From Christensenellaceae bacterium (GTDB lineage: Bacteria > Bacillota > Clostridia > Christensenellales > Aristaeellaceae): a stretch of DNA of 50,256 bases. The notes beneath the pieces are model-generated. The model saw only the letters and a list, made by a program, of their open reading frames with translations, did no database searches and was not told the origin of the DNA. Position 1 is the stretch's first letter. Each line of letters begins with the position of its first letter. A program made the position numbers and the translations under genes. The stretch spans positions 1-50,256 of the forward strand of contig JAAYRU010000048.1 of the NCBI GenBank assembly GCA_012518615.1, in the 5' to 3' direction. Shown in pieces: positions 7,001 through 15,143 of the stretch.

Positions 7001-9223
7001 TACACACTTATTAATAGCCGTATGCCACCTGAAGTCACAATGATATTCGGAGCAAAAACCTGGGACGATGCAAACAACCAAGACGGCGTACGCCCAAGCA
7101 GCATAACTATTCGCCTGCTTGCCAATGGTAAAGAGAAAGCCGTTAAAGAAGTTACGCAAGCGGATAACTGGGCGTGGAAATTTAAGAACCTGCCAAAATA
7201 CGAAAAGGGAACGCCTATTGCTTATACAGTAACAGAAGATGCCATTGATGAATACAGCTCTGTTGTATCCGGCTACAATGTAACAAATAGCTACACGCCC
7301 AAAAAGACCTCTTTGCAGGTTACCAAGGCTTGGGCTGATTGTAACAACCAAGATGGAGTAAGACCTAAGAACGCCACTATTAAACTGTTTGCTGATGGCG
7401 AAGACACGGGTAAGACGCTCGTTTTAACAGCAAAGAACAACTGGACAGGCACATTTTCGGAACTTTATGTGTTTAAACCCGGTGAAGTTGGCAAAAGGGT
7501 GATTTACACGGTAAAAGAAGTTCCTGTAGGCTATGGCTATGCAACAGTTATAACAGGCGATGCAAAGAAAGGTTATGTAATAACCAACGCAAGAACCCCT
7601 GAAACTGTTGATGTTATAGGCAGCAAAACTTGGGACGATGCGGATAATCAAGATGATAAACGCCCTGACAGCATAACAGTTAAGCTGTTAAAGAACGGCT
7701 TGCTGATTGCTATCAAGAATGTAACAGCGGCTGACAACTGGGCGTGGAGCTTTAAGGATCTAGCTAAGTATGAAGCGGGTACGGAAATCAAATATACTAT
7801 AACAGAGGATACTATTGACGAGTACAGCGCCATAGTATCCGGCTACGATATAACTAACAGCTATACCCCCGGTAAAACTAGCGTTCATGTTACAAAGGCT
7901 TGGGTAGATAAAAGCAACCAAGACGGCGCAAGACCTAATAGTGTAAATGTTAAACTTTTGGCTGACGGCAAAGACACAGGCAAAACGCTTGCGCTAACTG
8001 CAGCTAACAGTTGGACAGGTACATTTGCGGATCTTGATATATTCAAGCCCGGTGAAGTTGCTAAAAAGATAGTTTATACCGTTAAAGAAGAGCCGGCATG
8101 CGACGGCTATACTACAGTTGCTACGGGTACAGCAAAAGCGGGTTACACCATAACCAACGCAAGAACTCCTGAAACTATTGATATTTCAGGCGGTAAAACC
8201 TGGGCCGACAGTGATAACCGAGATGCCAAACGCCCTGCAAGCATAATAATTAGGTTAATCGCAAACGATATAGAAATAGACTCTAGAATTGTTACAGAGG
8301 CAGATAATTGGGCTTGGAGCTTTAATGAGTTGCCTAAGTGTGAGGCGGGCAAAGAAATTTCATATGTTATCGTTGAAGATGCAATCGACGGGTACAGCTC
8401 TGTAGTATCCGGCTATGATGTAACTAACAGCTACGCACATGCAACAACAGAAGTATTGGTTAATAAGGTTTGGGACGATGCAAACAACAAGTATGGCACA
8501 CGCCCAAATAAAGTAACAGTACAGCTATACGCAAACGGAAAACTGGTTGAAGGCATGGCTTTAACGCTTAATGAAGCTAACGGCTGGGCGGGCAAATATA
8601 TAAATCTGCCTAAGTTTGAAAAAGGCAAGGAAATAACATATACAGTTGATGAAAAGGAAGTGCCGAATGGTTATGCAAAAACGGTGGTAAGCAGCGCTGA
8701 AGGTACGAAAATTACTAACACCTATGAAAAACCGTATGTTCCTCCAACGCAGAGTTATCCCAAGATTAGAGTACCGCTTAATGTTAAAAAGGTGCTAGAA
8801 AACGGCGTGCTTAAGGGTGGGGAGTATGAGTTTATACTTACCGATGGCGATGGTAAACAGAAAAAAGCCACAAACAATGCAGACGGCACTGTAAACTTCC
8901 CCGACCGTACATTTAGCGAGGTGGTCAGCAACTACACCTATACCGTACATGAAGTAAAGGGCAATGACCCTGATATTCTCTACGATAATACCGTATATAC
9001 TGTGAAGGTAACTACAAAGGCTGTAGATGGCAAGCTTGTAGCTAGAGTAGATATAGAAAAAGACGGCATACCCTATGACGGAGAGATAGTATTTACCAAC
9101 TGCAAAGAAATGCCACCCACAGGGGATAATATCTACCAATTACTAACACTACTTTTGACAGTTGCGTTTATATCCCTAGGCGGTGCGTATATGTTTAAGC
9201 GTAGGCAAAAGAGTAGGAGCTAA
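4067..9223 (+). CDS. Giant cell-wall adhesin: beta-helix, eleven Cna_B modules, FctA-like domain, LPXTG-type anchor
   Basis: 1718 residues from ATG 4067 (AGGAG at 4054-4058; the frame opens slightly earlier at a GTG inside that site). A signal peptide (about 1-33) is followed by a right-handed parallel beta-helix (about 40-500) with recurring GGAVY/GGGVY turns. Residues about 507-1560 are eleven Cna_B-type beta-sandwich modules of 91-104 residues. Each has a strand with Lys before Trp (VTKAW or GGKTW), a YTVxE Glu and an ITN Asn, the usual isopeptide triad. From about 1564 there is an FctA/pilin-like isopeptide domain, then MPPTG (residues 1682-1686, a variant of LPXTG with Met for Leu), a hydrophobic segment and a KRRQK tail. 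Modules 2-10 alternate strictly between two subtypes. It should be anchored to peptidoglycan by a sortase not present here. It is probably an adhesin; the ligand is unknown. Confidence 0.92.
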   Translation: MKNFALKSFMVVTLALLCIVQLGMPQRVMASAPPVALYLNGVIGNDNNDGSTKETAVKTFAKAKELAAAIPGKSEILVTGTVSVEGDISLEGTNSMLKREGTFNGYLLRVASGKTATLSNITVDGNEGNKTDVGGVPQATSSLITCSGTLNITDGAVLQNNKIAHATKRRSGGAVYCYGGTVNMTGGVMQSNTATFGGGVYIKNNGKFNMSGGSIEKNAAISGPTPWNDAAAGGGVCIIDGGTFDLSGNALIQNNSSEEVGGGISIGNMEVSFGNNELHMTGGTIDGNTSGATGGGVFVQAAYGNRKSQATITAGNITNNKMLGTGVTNYAFGGGGIYVNGYDYWGFSNGQLFLENVVITDNEAKFQGGGYAGCPISNTKIYLKDGGALYRNNANGGKEVFIYSDTRSVWGAHAGNPEYFVSQTMLGDVPYNWKYDDGSEVPLNKLQGILMGDGRSLNLNTDEVGNANTDSLAKVFISGNYSATRGGGIGTNGDVTIGRVNPDDIAISVTKTWNHGVNIDIPKNIKVELYRKTAVGTDEYVGHFLIEPDKYGLWKLTFEGLPKTDKNGNEYQYSIKEIKVPDYITEMTGDFTSGFSIANTYKKEYIEISGKKIWDDANNQDGKRPSSITINLYKQVGTAAPVLHKSEIVTADTSGKWTWKFSDLPKYESGTEIVYSITEDAVIDYTTSLDGYNITNSHTPGKINIKVTKVWDDNNNQDGARPQVVTVKLLADGIYTGRKLVLTEANNWTDTFTELYIFKPGEVGQKVVYTVEEDTVGRNYTTVVTGTATSGYTITNTRTPEKIDISGGKTWDDSDNQDAKRPDSITVKLLANGEEIAVKTVTASDGWKWKFTGLDKYKEGELIAYSVSENAVDGYSTNVYGYDITNSYTPGKTSIQVTKAWDDNNNQDGKRPGSVIIKLFADGEDTGKTLILVQANNWTGTFNDLDVYKGGNLIKYTILEEPVGSGYDSTMSGDVANGYTLINSRMPPEVTMIFGAKTWDDANNQDGVRPSSITIRLLANGKEKAVKEVTQADNWAWKFKNLPKYEKGTPIAYTVTEDAIDEYSSVVSGYNVTNSYTPKKTSLQVTKAWADCNNQDGVRPKNATIKLFADGEDTGKTLVLTAKNNWTGTFSELYVFKPGEVGKRVIYTVKEVPVGYGYATVITGDAKKGYVITNARTPETVDVIGSKTWDDADNQDDKRPDSITVKLLKNGLLIAIKNVTAADNWAWSFKDLAKYEAGTEIKYTITEDTIDEYSAIVSGYDITNSYTPGKTSVHVTKAWVDKSNQDGARPNSVNVKLLADGKDTGKTLALTAANSWTGTFADLDIFKPGEVAKKIVYTVKEEPACDGYTTVATGTAKAGYTITNARTPETIDISGGKTWADSDNRDAKRPASIIIRLIANDIEIDSRIVTEADNWAWSFNELPKCEAGKEISYVIVEDAIDGYSSVVSGYDVTNSYAHATTEVLVNKVWDDANNKYGTRPNKVTVQLYANGKLVEGMALTLNEANGWAGKYINLPKFEKGKEITYTVDEKEVPNGYAKTVVSSAEGTKITNTYEKPYVPPTQSYPKIRVPLNVKKVLENGVLKGGEYEFILTDGDGKQKKATNNADGTVNFPDRTFSEVVSNYTYTVHEVKGNDPDILYDNTVYTVKVTTKAVDGKLVARVDIEKDGIPYDGEIVFTNCKEMPPTGDNIYQLLTLLLTVAFISLGGAYMFKRRQKSRS

Positions 9224-9253
9224 TACATAGACTGCCAGATTATAAGCAAAAAT

Positions 9254-9290
9254 ACCATAAGGATGGTGCATACCGTCCTTATGGTTTATT
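9254..9290 (+). terminator. Intrinsic terminator after the adhesin gene
   Basis: A 14-bp stem ACCATAAGGATGGT/ACCGTCCTTATGGT with one G-T wobble and a GCAT loop (9254-9285) is followed by TTTATT. The T-run is short but the stem is strong. Confidence 0.75.
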
Positions 9291-9439
9291 AAATAATAAA
9301 GCTTTGTCTTCTTTACGCATGGCATATTTGTCGATACATATCCGCCCTCAAGGTTAAATACTACATAATTTCATAATTTTCTGTTACAATGCTATTGGTC
9401 TGTTATATACAGCACTACTTTAGATTTGGGTGAAACAAT

Positions 9440-11161
9440 ATGCTTATAAAATACGCTAAAAAGTACGCGAAATACATAGTGGGGCAGCTATTCTTCGCAA
9501 GCACATGGGTGTTTGCGCAGCTTTGGATACCCCGCTTAATGGTGGATATAGTAGATAAGGGAATTATGCTAAAGGACATGGGCGCAATTATTGAAAAAGG
9601 TCTGCTTATGCTGCTGGCAACTGTATTTAACATTGTGTCGCTTTTGATATCCCTATTTTTCCTTACGAGGGTAACAGCAGGCATATCAAGGGATTTAAGG
9701 GCGGATTTGTTCCAAAAAATCATAGACTGGTCTAAGGAAACAAGAGCGGGTTTCTCCAACTCCACACTGATTACTAGAACTGTGAACGATGTTAAACAGG
9801 TTTCAAATTTCATAGACCTGTCCTTAAGGAAGATTTTTACACTCACAATAACAGTAATAGGCGCGCTTGTAGTGTCGTTTTCTCTGGACGCAAAACTCGC
9901 CTCTATTATACTTATAATAATACCCGCGATATTCCTATTGGGGCTGTTCCTTACAACAAGGGCGCTCCCCCAGTACGCCCGAATACGCCTTTCTATAGAT
10001 AGAATCAACCAGCTCTTTAGAGAAAACATAAGAGGGATTAGGGTTATAAGGGCGTTTAACAAAGCGGATTACGAAGTAAAGGAGTTTGAAAAAGCAACGC
10101 AAGAAGCCTACGAGGCGAATGTAAAGTCGGAATCTACTATGATGTTACTAAGCCCTCTAATACTGCTTTGCACAAATATTTTAATATTGGTTATACTTTT
10201 TTTAGGTGGCGGCAGGGCGCAAGTAGGCACTATTAAGCTTGGAGTGCTTATTGGTTTAATAGAATACGCCACTATAAGCTTAAGCAATATACAGCAGTTC
10301 GCCTCTATTATTACTATTATTCCAAGGTCTAAGGTTTCTATAGATAGAATTGAAGAGGTTTTATCCACAGAAGAAATATTAACAATAAAAGAAGACAGCA
10401 CAATACCGTGCGATGGCGGAATAAACTTTAAGGATATAGATTTTTACTATCCCGGCTCCAGAAGGGCTACACTAAGAAACCTAAATTTTCATTTGGCTAA
10501 GGGAGATACTAAGGCTATTATAGGCTCAACTGGCAGCGGAAAATCCACCATTCTAAGGCTACTGCTTAGGGACTATGACGCCTATCATGGGCGCATATGT
10601 ATAAACGGCAATAACATTCAAACCCTTTCAAGGGAAGAGATAAGCAAGGCTATAACATATATCCCCCAGACAAGCTTTCTGTTTTCGGGCAGCATAAGGG
10701 AAAACATTCAAACCGGAAAGAAAGACGCTACGGATGAGGAGATTTGGCAAGCGCTGGATATGGTACAGATGGGGGATTTCTTTAGGAGATCTGAAAAAGG
10801 CTTGGATACCCACATAGCACAAAACGCGGTAAACTTTTCGGGCGGACAAAAGCAAAGGATTTCTATCGCCCGCGGGCTTATAAGGGAATCTGACTTCTAT
10901 ATTTTTGATGACTGCTTTTCCGCGCTGGATTATTCTACAGAAAAGAAAATCCGCGGCGCAATTAAAGAAAAGCTTAAAAGTTGCGGGGTGCTTATTGTTG
11001 CCCAGCGCATAGCAACCGTTAGAGAGGCGGACGAAATACTGGTGCTTGAAAGAGGAGAAATTGTAGACAGGGGTAGCCATGAGGAGCTTGCGGAAAAATC
11101 CGCAATATATAAAGAAATCCTTGCTTCACAGCAAAAGTCCCAAGAGGGGGAAATTGTATGA
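9440..11161 (+). CDS. ABC exporter half-transporter with degenerate ATP site (subunit A of a heterodimer)
   Basis: 573 residues: a six-helix exporter membrane domain (about 1-310) fused to an ATPase domain. Walker A is GSTGSGKST and the signature is FSGGQ. Walker B ends Asp-Asp (IFDDCFSALD), where active sites have Asp-Glu, and the switch loop is IVAQR, where His is usual. Both catalytic residues are therefore replaced. This is the pattern of the non-hydrolysing site in heterodimeric exporters such as TM287/288 and BmrCD. It overlaps its partner by four bases (ATGA at 11158-11161), so the two are co-translated. The substrate is unknown; drugs or lipids are common for the family. Upstream spacing from the adhesin terminator suggests its own promoter near 9385, where TACAAT is visible but no good -35. 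Confidence 0.9.
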   Translation: MLIKYAKKYAKYIVGQLFFASTWVFAQLWIPRLMVDIVDKGIMLKDMGAIIEKGLLMLLATVFNIVSLLISLFFLTRVTAGISRDLRADLFQKIIDWSKETRAGFSNSTLITRTVNDVKQVSNFIDLSLRKIFTLTITVIGALVVSFSLDAKLASIILIIIPAIFLLGLFLTTRALPQYARIRLSIDRINQLFRENIRGIRVIRAFNKADYEVKEFEKATQEAYEANVKSESTMMLLSPLILLCTNILILVILFLGGGRAQVGTIKLGVLIGLIEYATISLSNIQQFASIITIIPRSKVSIDRIEEVLSTEEILTIKEDSTIPCDGGINFKDIDFYYPGSRRATLRNLNFHLAKGDTKAIIGSTGSGKSTILRLLLRDYDAYHGRICINGNNIQTLSREEISKAITYIPQTSFLFSGSIRENIQTGKKDATDEEIWQALDMVQMGDFFRRSEKGLDTHIAQNAVNFSGGQKQRISIARGLIRESDFYIFDDCFSALDYSTEKKIRGAIKEKLKSCGVLIVAQRIATVREADEILVLERGEIVDRGSHEELAEKSAIYKEILASQQKSQEGEIV

Positions 11162-13038
11162 GTACAGAACCTATTAACAACAAAGACAAACAGCAAGACG
11201 ATCTGCCTAATGTTTCAAGAGGTGTTGGCGGCGCGGGGCGTGTTTCAGGCTTGCTTACTTCCGGCAGCACGAAAGACGCAAAGGGAACCCTGTTTAGGCT
11301 TTTTAAAAACCTAGGCAAATTTAAGTGGCTTTTTATGGCTGCGCTTATACTAACCTTGTCCGCTTCCGTTATTCAAATATTAATACCAAGGAATATAGGG
11401 CGGATAATTAATATATTTACCCAGCTTTTAACCAACAATATCGCCTTAGATTGGGAATTATTAGGCAAAATAGGCTTAACACTTGCTATTTTGTATGTGT
11501 TTAACTTTTTATCTAACTATATTTCAAGCATACTAATGGTTAGGGTATCGCAGAGCGTAATAAAATCTCTACGAAATCAAATGCAGGTAAAATTAAACGC
11601 CCTTACGCTTAAATATTTTGACAGCTCATCCGCGGGAGATATGGTGTCGCTCCTCAGCAATGATTTAGACAATGTGGCGAACACACTGCAGAGCGGGCTT
11701 ACAAGCTCACTCTCCGCTATTGTACTGCTTGTGGGCGTTGTAATAATGATGTTAATAATAAACCCTGTACTTGCATTCCTGTCTATGGTAGTTATACCAG
11801 TATCCTATTATATGGTAAAATACCTAATTAAAAAAGCGAAGCCCATATTCCAAAAAAACGCGAATTTAACCGGCGTTTTCAACGGCAAAATAGAAGAAGC
11901 TTATATGGGAGAGGATATTGTAAAGCACTATAGCATTGGGGAGGATTTAAAAACGGAGCTTTCTTCCCTTAACCAAGAACTGTATGACAGCGAATGGAAA
12001 TCGTCTTTAGTTTCCTTTGTTACAAGGCCCGCGGGCGACTTAATACTAAATTCTAACTATGTACTGCTTGCCATATGGGGCGGCAGATATGTAATAAACG
12101 GAACGCTGTCCCTTGGCGGCTTTCAGGCTTTCCTGCAATACACCCAAATGTTAAGGGGACCATTTAACCAAGTGCTGGGGATTTTTAACACAATAATGTC
12201 CGCGCTGGCTTCTGCGGAGAGGGTTTTTGAATTTTTAGACTCTGAAGAAATTGTAGAAATCGGAAACGACAGCATGGACGCAAACTCTGTAATAGGAGAG
12301 ATAGAATTTAACAATGTAGACTTCGGTTACACAGAAAATCTGCTTTTTGAGAAAGTAAACCTAAAAGTTGCACCAGGTGAGCAGGTTGCAATAGTTGGCA
12401 GGACGGGAGCCGGCAAAACAACGCTTGTAAACCTGCTTATGCGCTTTTATGAAATATCCGGCGGAAAAATATATATAGACGGTAAAGATTCCAAAAGCTA
12501 TAGCACAGAGGAGCTTAGAAAAGCTTACTCTATGGTACTGCAAGATACTTGGCTATTTTCGGGTAGTATAAGGGATAACATAGCATATGGAGCGGACATT
12601 TTAGATTATGAAGATTTATCTGATGTGGATTTTGAAAGGATTAAAGAAGCGGCAAGATTAGCTCGGGCGGATTCCTTTATAGAGTGCCTGCCTGAGGGTT
12701 ACGATACAGTATTAACCGAAGGCGCTTCAAACCTAAGCCAAGGGGAAATTCAGCTGCTAACTATTGCTAGGGCAATGATAAAAAAAGCCCCAATAATTAT
12801 ACTGGACGAGGCTACATCTTCCGTAGATACCCGCACAGAGCTGTTAATCCAACAAGGCCTAAAGGAGCTTGCCGCCAATTCCACAAGCTTTATAATAGCC
12901 CACCGCCTTTCCACCATACAGGACGCGGACAGAATTATAGTTATGGACAGCGGCACAATAGTAGAAGTAGGCACACATGAGGAATTGCTAGATAAAAACG
13001 GATATTATGCTGAGATGTATATTGCGGGGCAGGGGTAG
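11158..13038 (+). CDS. ABC exporter half-transporter with canonical ATP site (subunit B of the heterodimer)
   Basis: 626 residues. The N-terminal extension of about 50 residues is polar. The exporter membrane domain spans about 50-370 and the ATPase domain follows with Walker A GRTGAGKTT, Walker B IIILDEATSSVD with the catalytic Glu, and switch-loop His in IIAHRLSTI. Its signature is LSQGE instead of LSGGQ, which would complete the degenerate composite site with the partner's Asp-Asp Walker B. The complementary defects in the two subunits show that they work as a heterodimer with one active and one silent site. The start codon lies in the four-base overlap with the upstream gene. Confidence 0.92.
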   Translation: MSTEPINNKDKQQDDLPNVSRGVGGAGRVSGLLTSGSTKDAKGTLFRLFKNLGKFKWLFMAALILTLSASVIQILIPRNIGRIINIFTQLLTNNIALDWELLGKIGLTLAILYVFNFLSNYISSILMVRVSQSVIKSLRNQMQVKLNALTLKYFDSSSAGDMVSLLSNDLDNVANTLQSGLTSSLSAIVLLVGVVIMMLIINPVLAFLSMVVIPVSYYMVKYLIKKAKPIFQKNANLTGVFNGKIEEAYMGEDIVKHYSIGEDLKTELSSLNQELYDSEWKSSLVSFVTRPAGDLILNSNYVLLAIWGGRYVINGTLSLGGFQAFLQYTQMLRGPFNQVLGIFNTIMSALASAERVFEFLDSEEIVEIGNDSMDANSVIGEIEFNNVDFGYTENLLFEKVNLKVAPGEQVAIVGRTGAGKTTLVNLLMRFYEISGGKIYIDGKDSKSYSTEELRKAYSMVLQDTWLFSGSIRDNIAYGADILDYEDLSDVDFERIKEAARLARADSFIECLPEGYDTVLTEGASNLSQGEIQLLTIARAMIKKAPIIILDEATSSVDTRTELLIQQGLKELAANSTSFIIAHRLSTIQDADRIIVMDSGTIVEVGTHEELLDKNGYYAEMYIAGQG

Positions 13039-13072
13039 TATAAACGGTATAACATCAATTTACCCCGTTGAT

Positions 13073-13102
13073 TTGTATATTTTAGGGGCTTTCTGGTACA
13101 AT
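13073..13102 (+). promoter_or_regulatory. Probable promoter of the AlbA_2 gene
   Basis: TTGTAT (13073-13078), 18-bp spacer, TACAAT (13097-13102). An imperfect dyad (GATATGAGATATTAGATATC, about 13115-13135) follows and could be an operator. Confidence 0.5.
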
Positions 13103-13226
13103 ACAGTAAGTTTGATATGAGATATTAGATATCATGAGAGGTTATTATACATAATGGTTTCAAGTAAAAAAACAGAAAAGAAGTTGCAACATTTGAGTAG
13201 GCAATAATAAACGGGAGAGATATATA

Positions 13227-14666
13227 GTGAATCAAGAATTAATACCCAATACAATTGAATATTTTCAATTTGCAAAGGAAAACCAGTTTTTTGATCGCAA
13301 AAGCGCTAAAGTCGAACCGAAAGATATTATACGCCATCTCGTTGCTTTTGCTAATGCAAATGGTGGCACACTGGCAATAGGTATAGAAAATGACGGCAGT
13401 ATAACAGGCTTTCGGGTAAAAGGCGCCCATAGTATTGAGGATTATAAAATTATTGCCGCTAAACATCTTACAGAAACGCCTATCAATATTAATTTTTCTG
13501 AAGTGGCTGTAACAAATATTAATGGTGAAAATGACATTATACTTGTACTCGAAATTGAAGCCTCTTATCGTACTGTTATTAAATCGTTCGACCATGAGGT
13601 TTATCTTCGCCAAGGAGATGCAAGCGTTAAGCTTACATATGAACAGCGCACACAACTCCTATATGATAGAGGACAGCGTTATTTTGAAGATGAAATTATA
13701 GAACGCTCTTCTCTAAACGATGTGGATGAAGACATAGTAAACCTGTACCGAAAACATATGGGATTACCCGATAAACCAACTCATGAAATACTTGAGGCTA
13801 GGGGTATGATTGTAGATGGTAAGTTGACAACAGCGGGAGTTCTACTCTTTGGGAAAAATCCAACTAAATATTTGCCACAGGCGAGGCTGCGTTTTATTAG
13901 ATATGATGGGATATTTGCTCAAACCGGAAAAAGACTTAACATTATTAAAGAGCAAACTTTTGACAGTGCAATTCCAAAAATAATTGTAGAAGCAAGAAAT
14001 TTTATCAACACACAAATGCGGGAATTCCAATACCTAAACGATGAAGGTGTTTTTGAAAGAATGCCGGAATATCCGGAGTTTGCTTGGTTTGAAGGCATAG
14101 TAAATGCGCTTGCTCATCGTAACTATTCTATGTATGGTGAACACATTAGGTTTATTATGTTTGATGATAGAATTGAAATATACAGCCCTGGACTTTTACC
14201 AAATATTGTTACCATTGAAAACATAAGACACACCCGCTATTCAAGAAACCCCAAAATAGCTAGGGTTCTCTCTGAATTTGGTTGGGTTAAGGAGATGAAT
14301 GAGGGGGTCAAGCGTATATATACAGAAATGCAAAGCCTATTTCTTAAAGACCCTGTTTATTCTGAACCGGGTCATCAGGTTCTGTTGTTACTTGAAAACA
14401 ATGTTTTAAACAGATATGTGAGAATTACTGATTCGCTAAAGAAAAAATTGACCTCTGAAATTTTTGATGAACTAAACGATGATGAAAAACTAATAATGCA
14501 GTATTTATTTATGAATGGCAACATAACCGCAAGACAAACAATGACCATCACGGGAAAAAGCATAGTAACAGCAAGGAAATCACTTAAAAACTTGGAAAGC
14601 AGAGGATTGATTGCATGGCATGGAAACCATAATAATGATCCTACCCAATATTACACTCTAGTGTAA
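13227..14666 (+). CDS. AlbA_2 (Schlafen-type) domain protein with RecG-like C-terminal region
   Basis: 479 residues from GTG 13227 (GGGAGAGA upstream). Residues about 8-130 are the AlbA_2 (formerly AAA_4) domain, with EFFDRKSA- and FANANGGTLAIGIE-type stretches. The middle and C-terminal part carry the HATPase_c_4-like region with a conserved N-A-L-A-H-R-N-Y stretch, usually annotated as RecG-related or transcriptional regulator. A winged-helix segment lies at about 405-475 (ARQTMTITGKS). Proteins of this architecture are common in anaerobe genomes as standalone regulators and in defence islands. DNA or RNA binding is likely; the exact function is not established. It stands alone with its own promoter, and an unusual repeat array begins 27 bp after its stop. 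Confidence 0.8.
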   Translation: MNQELIPNTIEYFQFAKENQFFDRKSAKVEPKDIIRHLVAFANANGGTLAIGIENDGSITGFRVKGAHSIEDYKIIAAKHLTETPININFSEVAVTNINGENDIILVLEIEASYRTVIKSFDHEVYLRQGDASVKLTYEQRTQLLYDRGQRYFEDEIIERSSLNDVDEDIVNLYRKHMGLPDKPTHEILEARGMIVDGKLTTAGVLLFGKNPTKYLPQARLRFIRYDGIFAQTGKRLNIIKEQTFDSAIPKIIVEARNFINTQMREFQYLNDEGVFERMPEYPEFAWFEGIVNALAHRNYSMYGEHIRFIMFDDRIEIYSPGLLPNIVTIENIRHTRYSRNPKIARVLSEFGWVKEMNEGVKRIYTEMQSLFLKDPVYSEPGHQVLLLLENNVLNRYVRITDSLKKKLTSEIFDELNDDEKLIMQYLFMNGNITARQTMTITGKSIVTARKSLKNLESRGLIAWHGNHNNDPTQYYTLV

Positions 14667-14692
14667 TTAAAAAACACTTTGTCTTTAGCTGG

Positions 14693-14974
14693 CTTTCTAG
14701 TAGCTTTCTAGTAACTTTCGAGTAAGGAATACCAAACATCGTATAAATTAACAACTTGATTTCAACAAAGGCTTATATTGCAAGGCTTTTAGGACTTTTG
14801 ATCAGCTTTCGAGTCACTTTCAACTCTTTCGAGTATTTTAACCAACTTTCGAGTAAGGCGCACCAAACGGCAGGTAAATTAATACTTCATATTTATTAAA
14901 CGCTTATACCGCAAGGCTTTTGAAGCTTTTAACTAGCTTTCTAGTCTTTCGAGTAAATTCGACCTCTTTCGAGT
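14693..14974. repeat. Array of nine CTTTC(G/T)AGT motifs with internal 131-bp period
   Basis: Copies of the 9-mer begin at 14693, 14704, 14715, 14806, 14826, 14846, 14937, 14946 and 14966. Three read CTTTCTAGT and six CTTTCGAGT. Steps are 11, 11, 91, 20, 20, 91, 9 and 20 bp, mostly close to whole helical turns. The segment 14715-14814 recurs in degenerate form at 14846-14945. The shared parts between motifs include CCAAAC, GTAAATTAA/ATAAATTAA and GCTTATA-N2-GCAAGGCTTTT. All copies have the same orientation. No reading frame runs through it. It sits between the AlbA_2 gene and the promoter at 15089, so it may be a multi-site operator. The remainder of 14975-15088 is A/C-rich with nothing else apparent. 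Confidence 0.85.
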
Positions 14975-15051
14975 AAGCTTTTACTTAAATAAAATAAATT
15001 ACACAAAACACAAATTAAAATATCAAAATAATAAAACCACCTACAAACCCA

Positions 15052-15075
15052 CTCAACACCTCAACACCTCAACAC
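15052..15075. repeat. Three tandem copies of CTCAACAC
   Basis: Perfect 8-bp units at 15052, 15060 and 15068, just upstream of a C-rich run and the -35 of the next promoter. Likely slippage-prone; a role in promoter spacing is not evident because it lies outside the -35/-10 interval. Confidence 0.85.
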
Positions 15076-15088
15076 CCCTCCCCCCTCC

Positions 15089-15117
15089 TTGCACGAGATG
15101 AACGGATTTGTTATACT
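15089..15117 (+). promoter_or_regulatory. Sigma-A promoter of the DUF6273-rbsK-yhhN-pigL operon
   Basis: TTGCAC (15089-15094), 17-bp spacer, TATACT (15112-15117). The start site would fall near 15124, with AGGAGG at 15132-15137 serving ATG 15144. The leader is thus very short. Confidence 0.75.
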
Positions 15118-15143
15118 TTATAAAAAGAACAAGGAGGTTTACT

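Noticed and set aside
10628-11318. Minus-strand frames across the ABC exporter genes
   Set aside because: They are shadows of the exporter reading frames, without start sites or domains.
14693-14974. CRISPR array
   Set aside because: Repeats are 9 bp, spacing is irregular and spacers resemble each other; no cas genes nearby.
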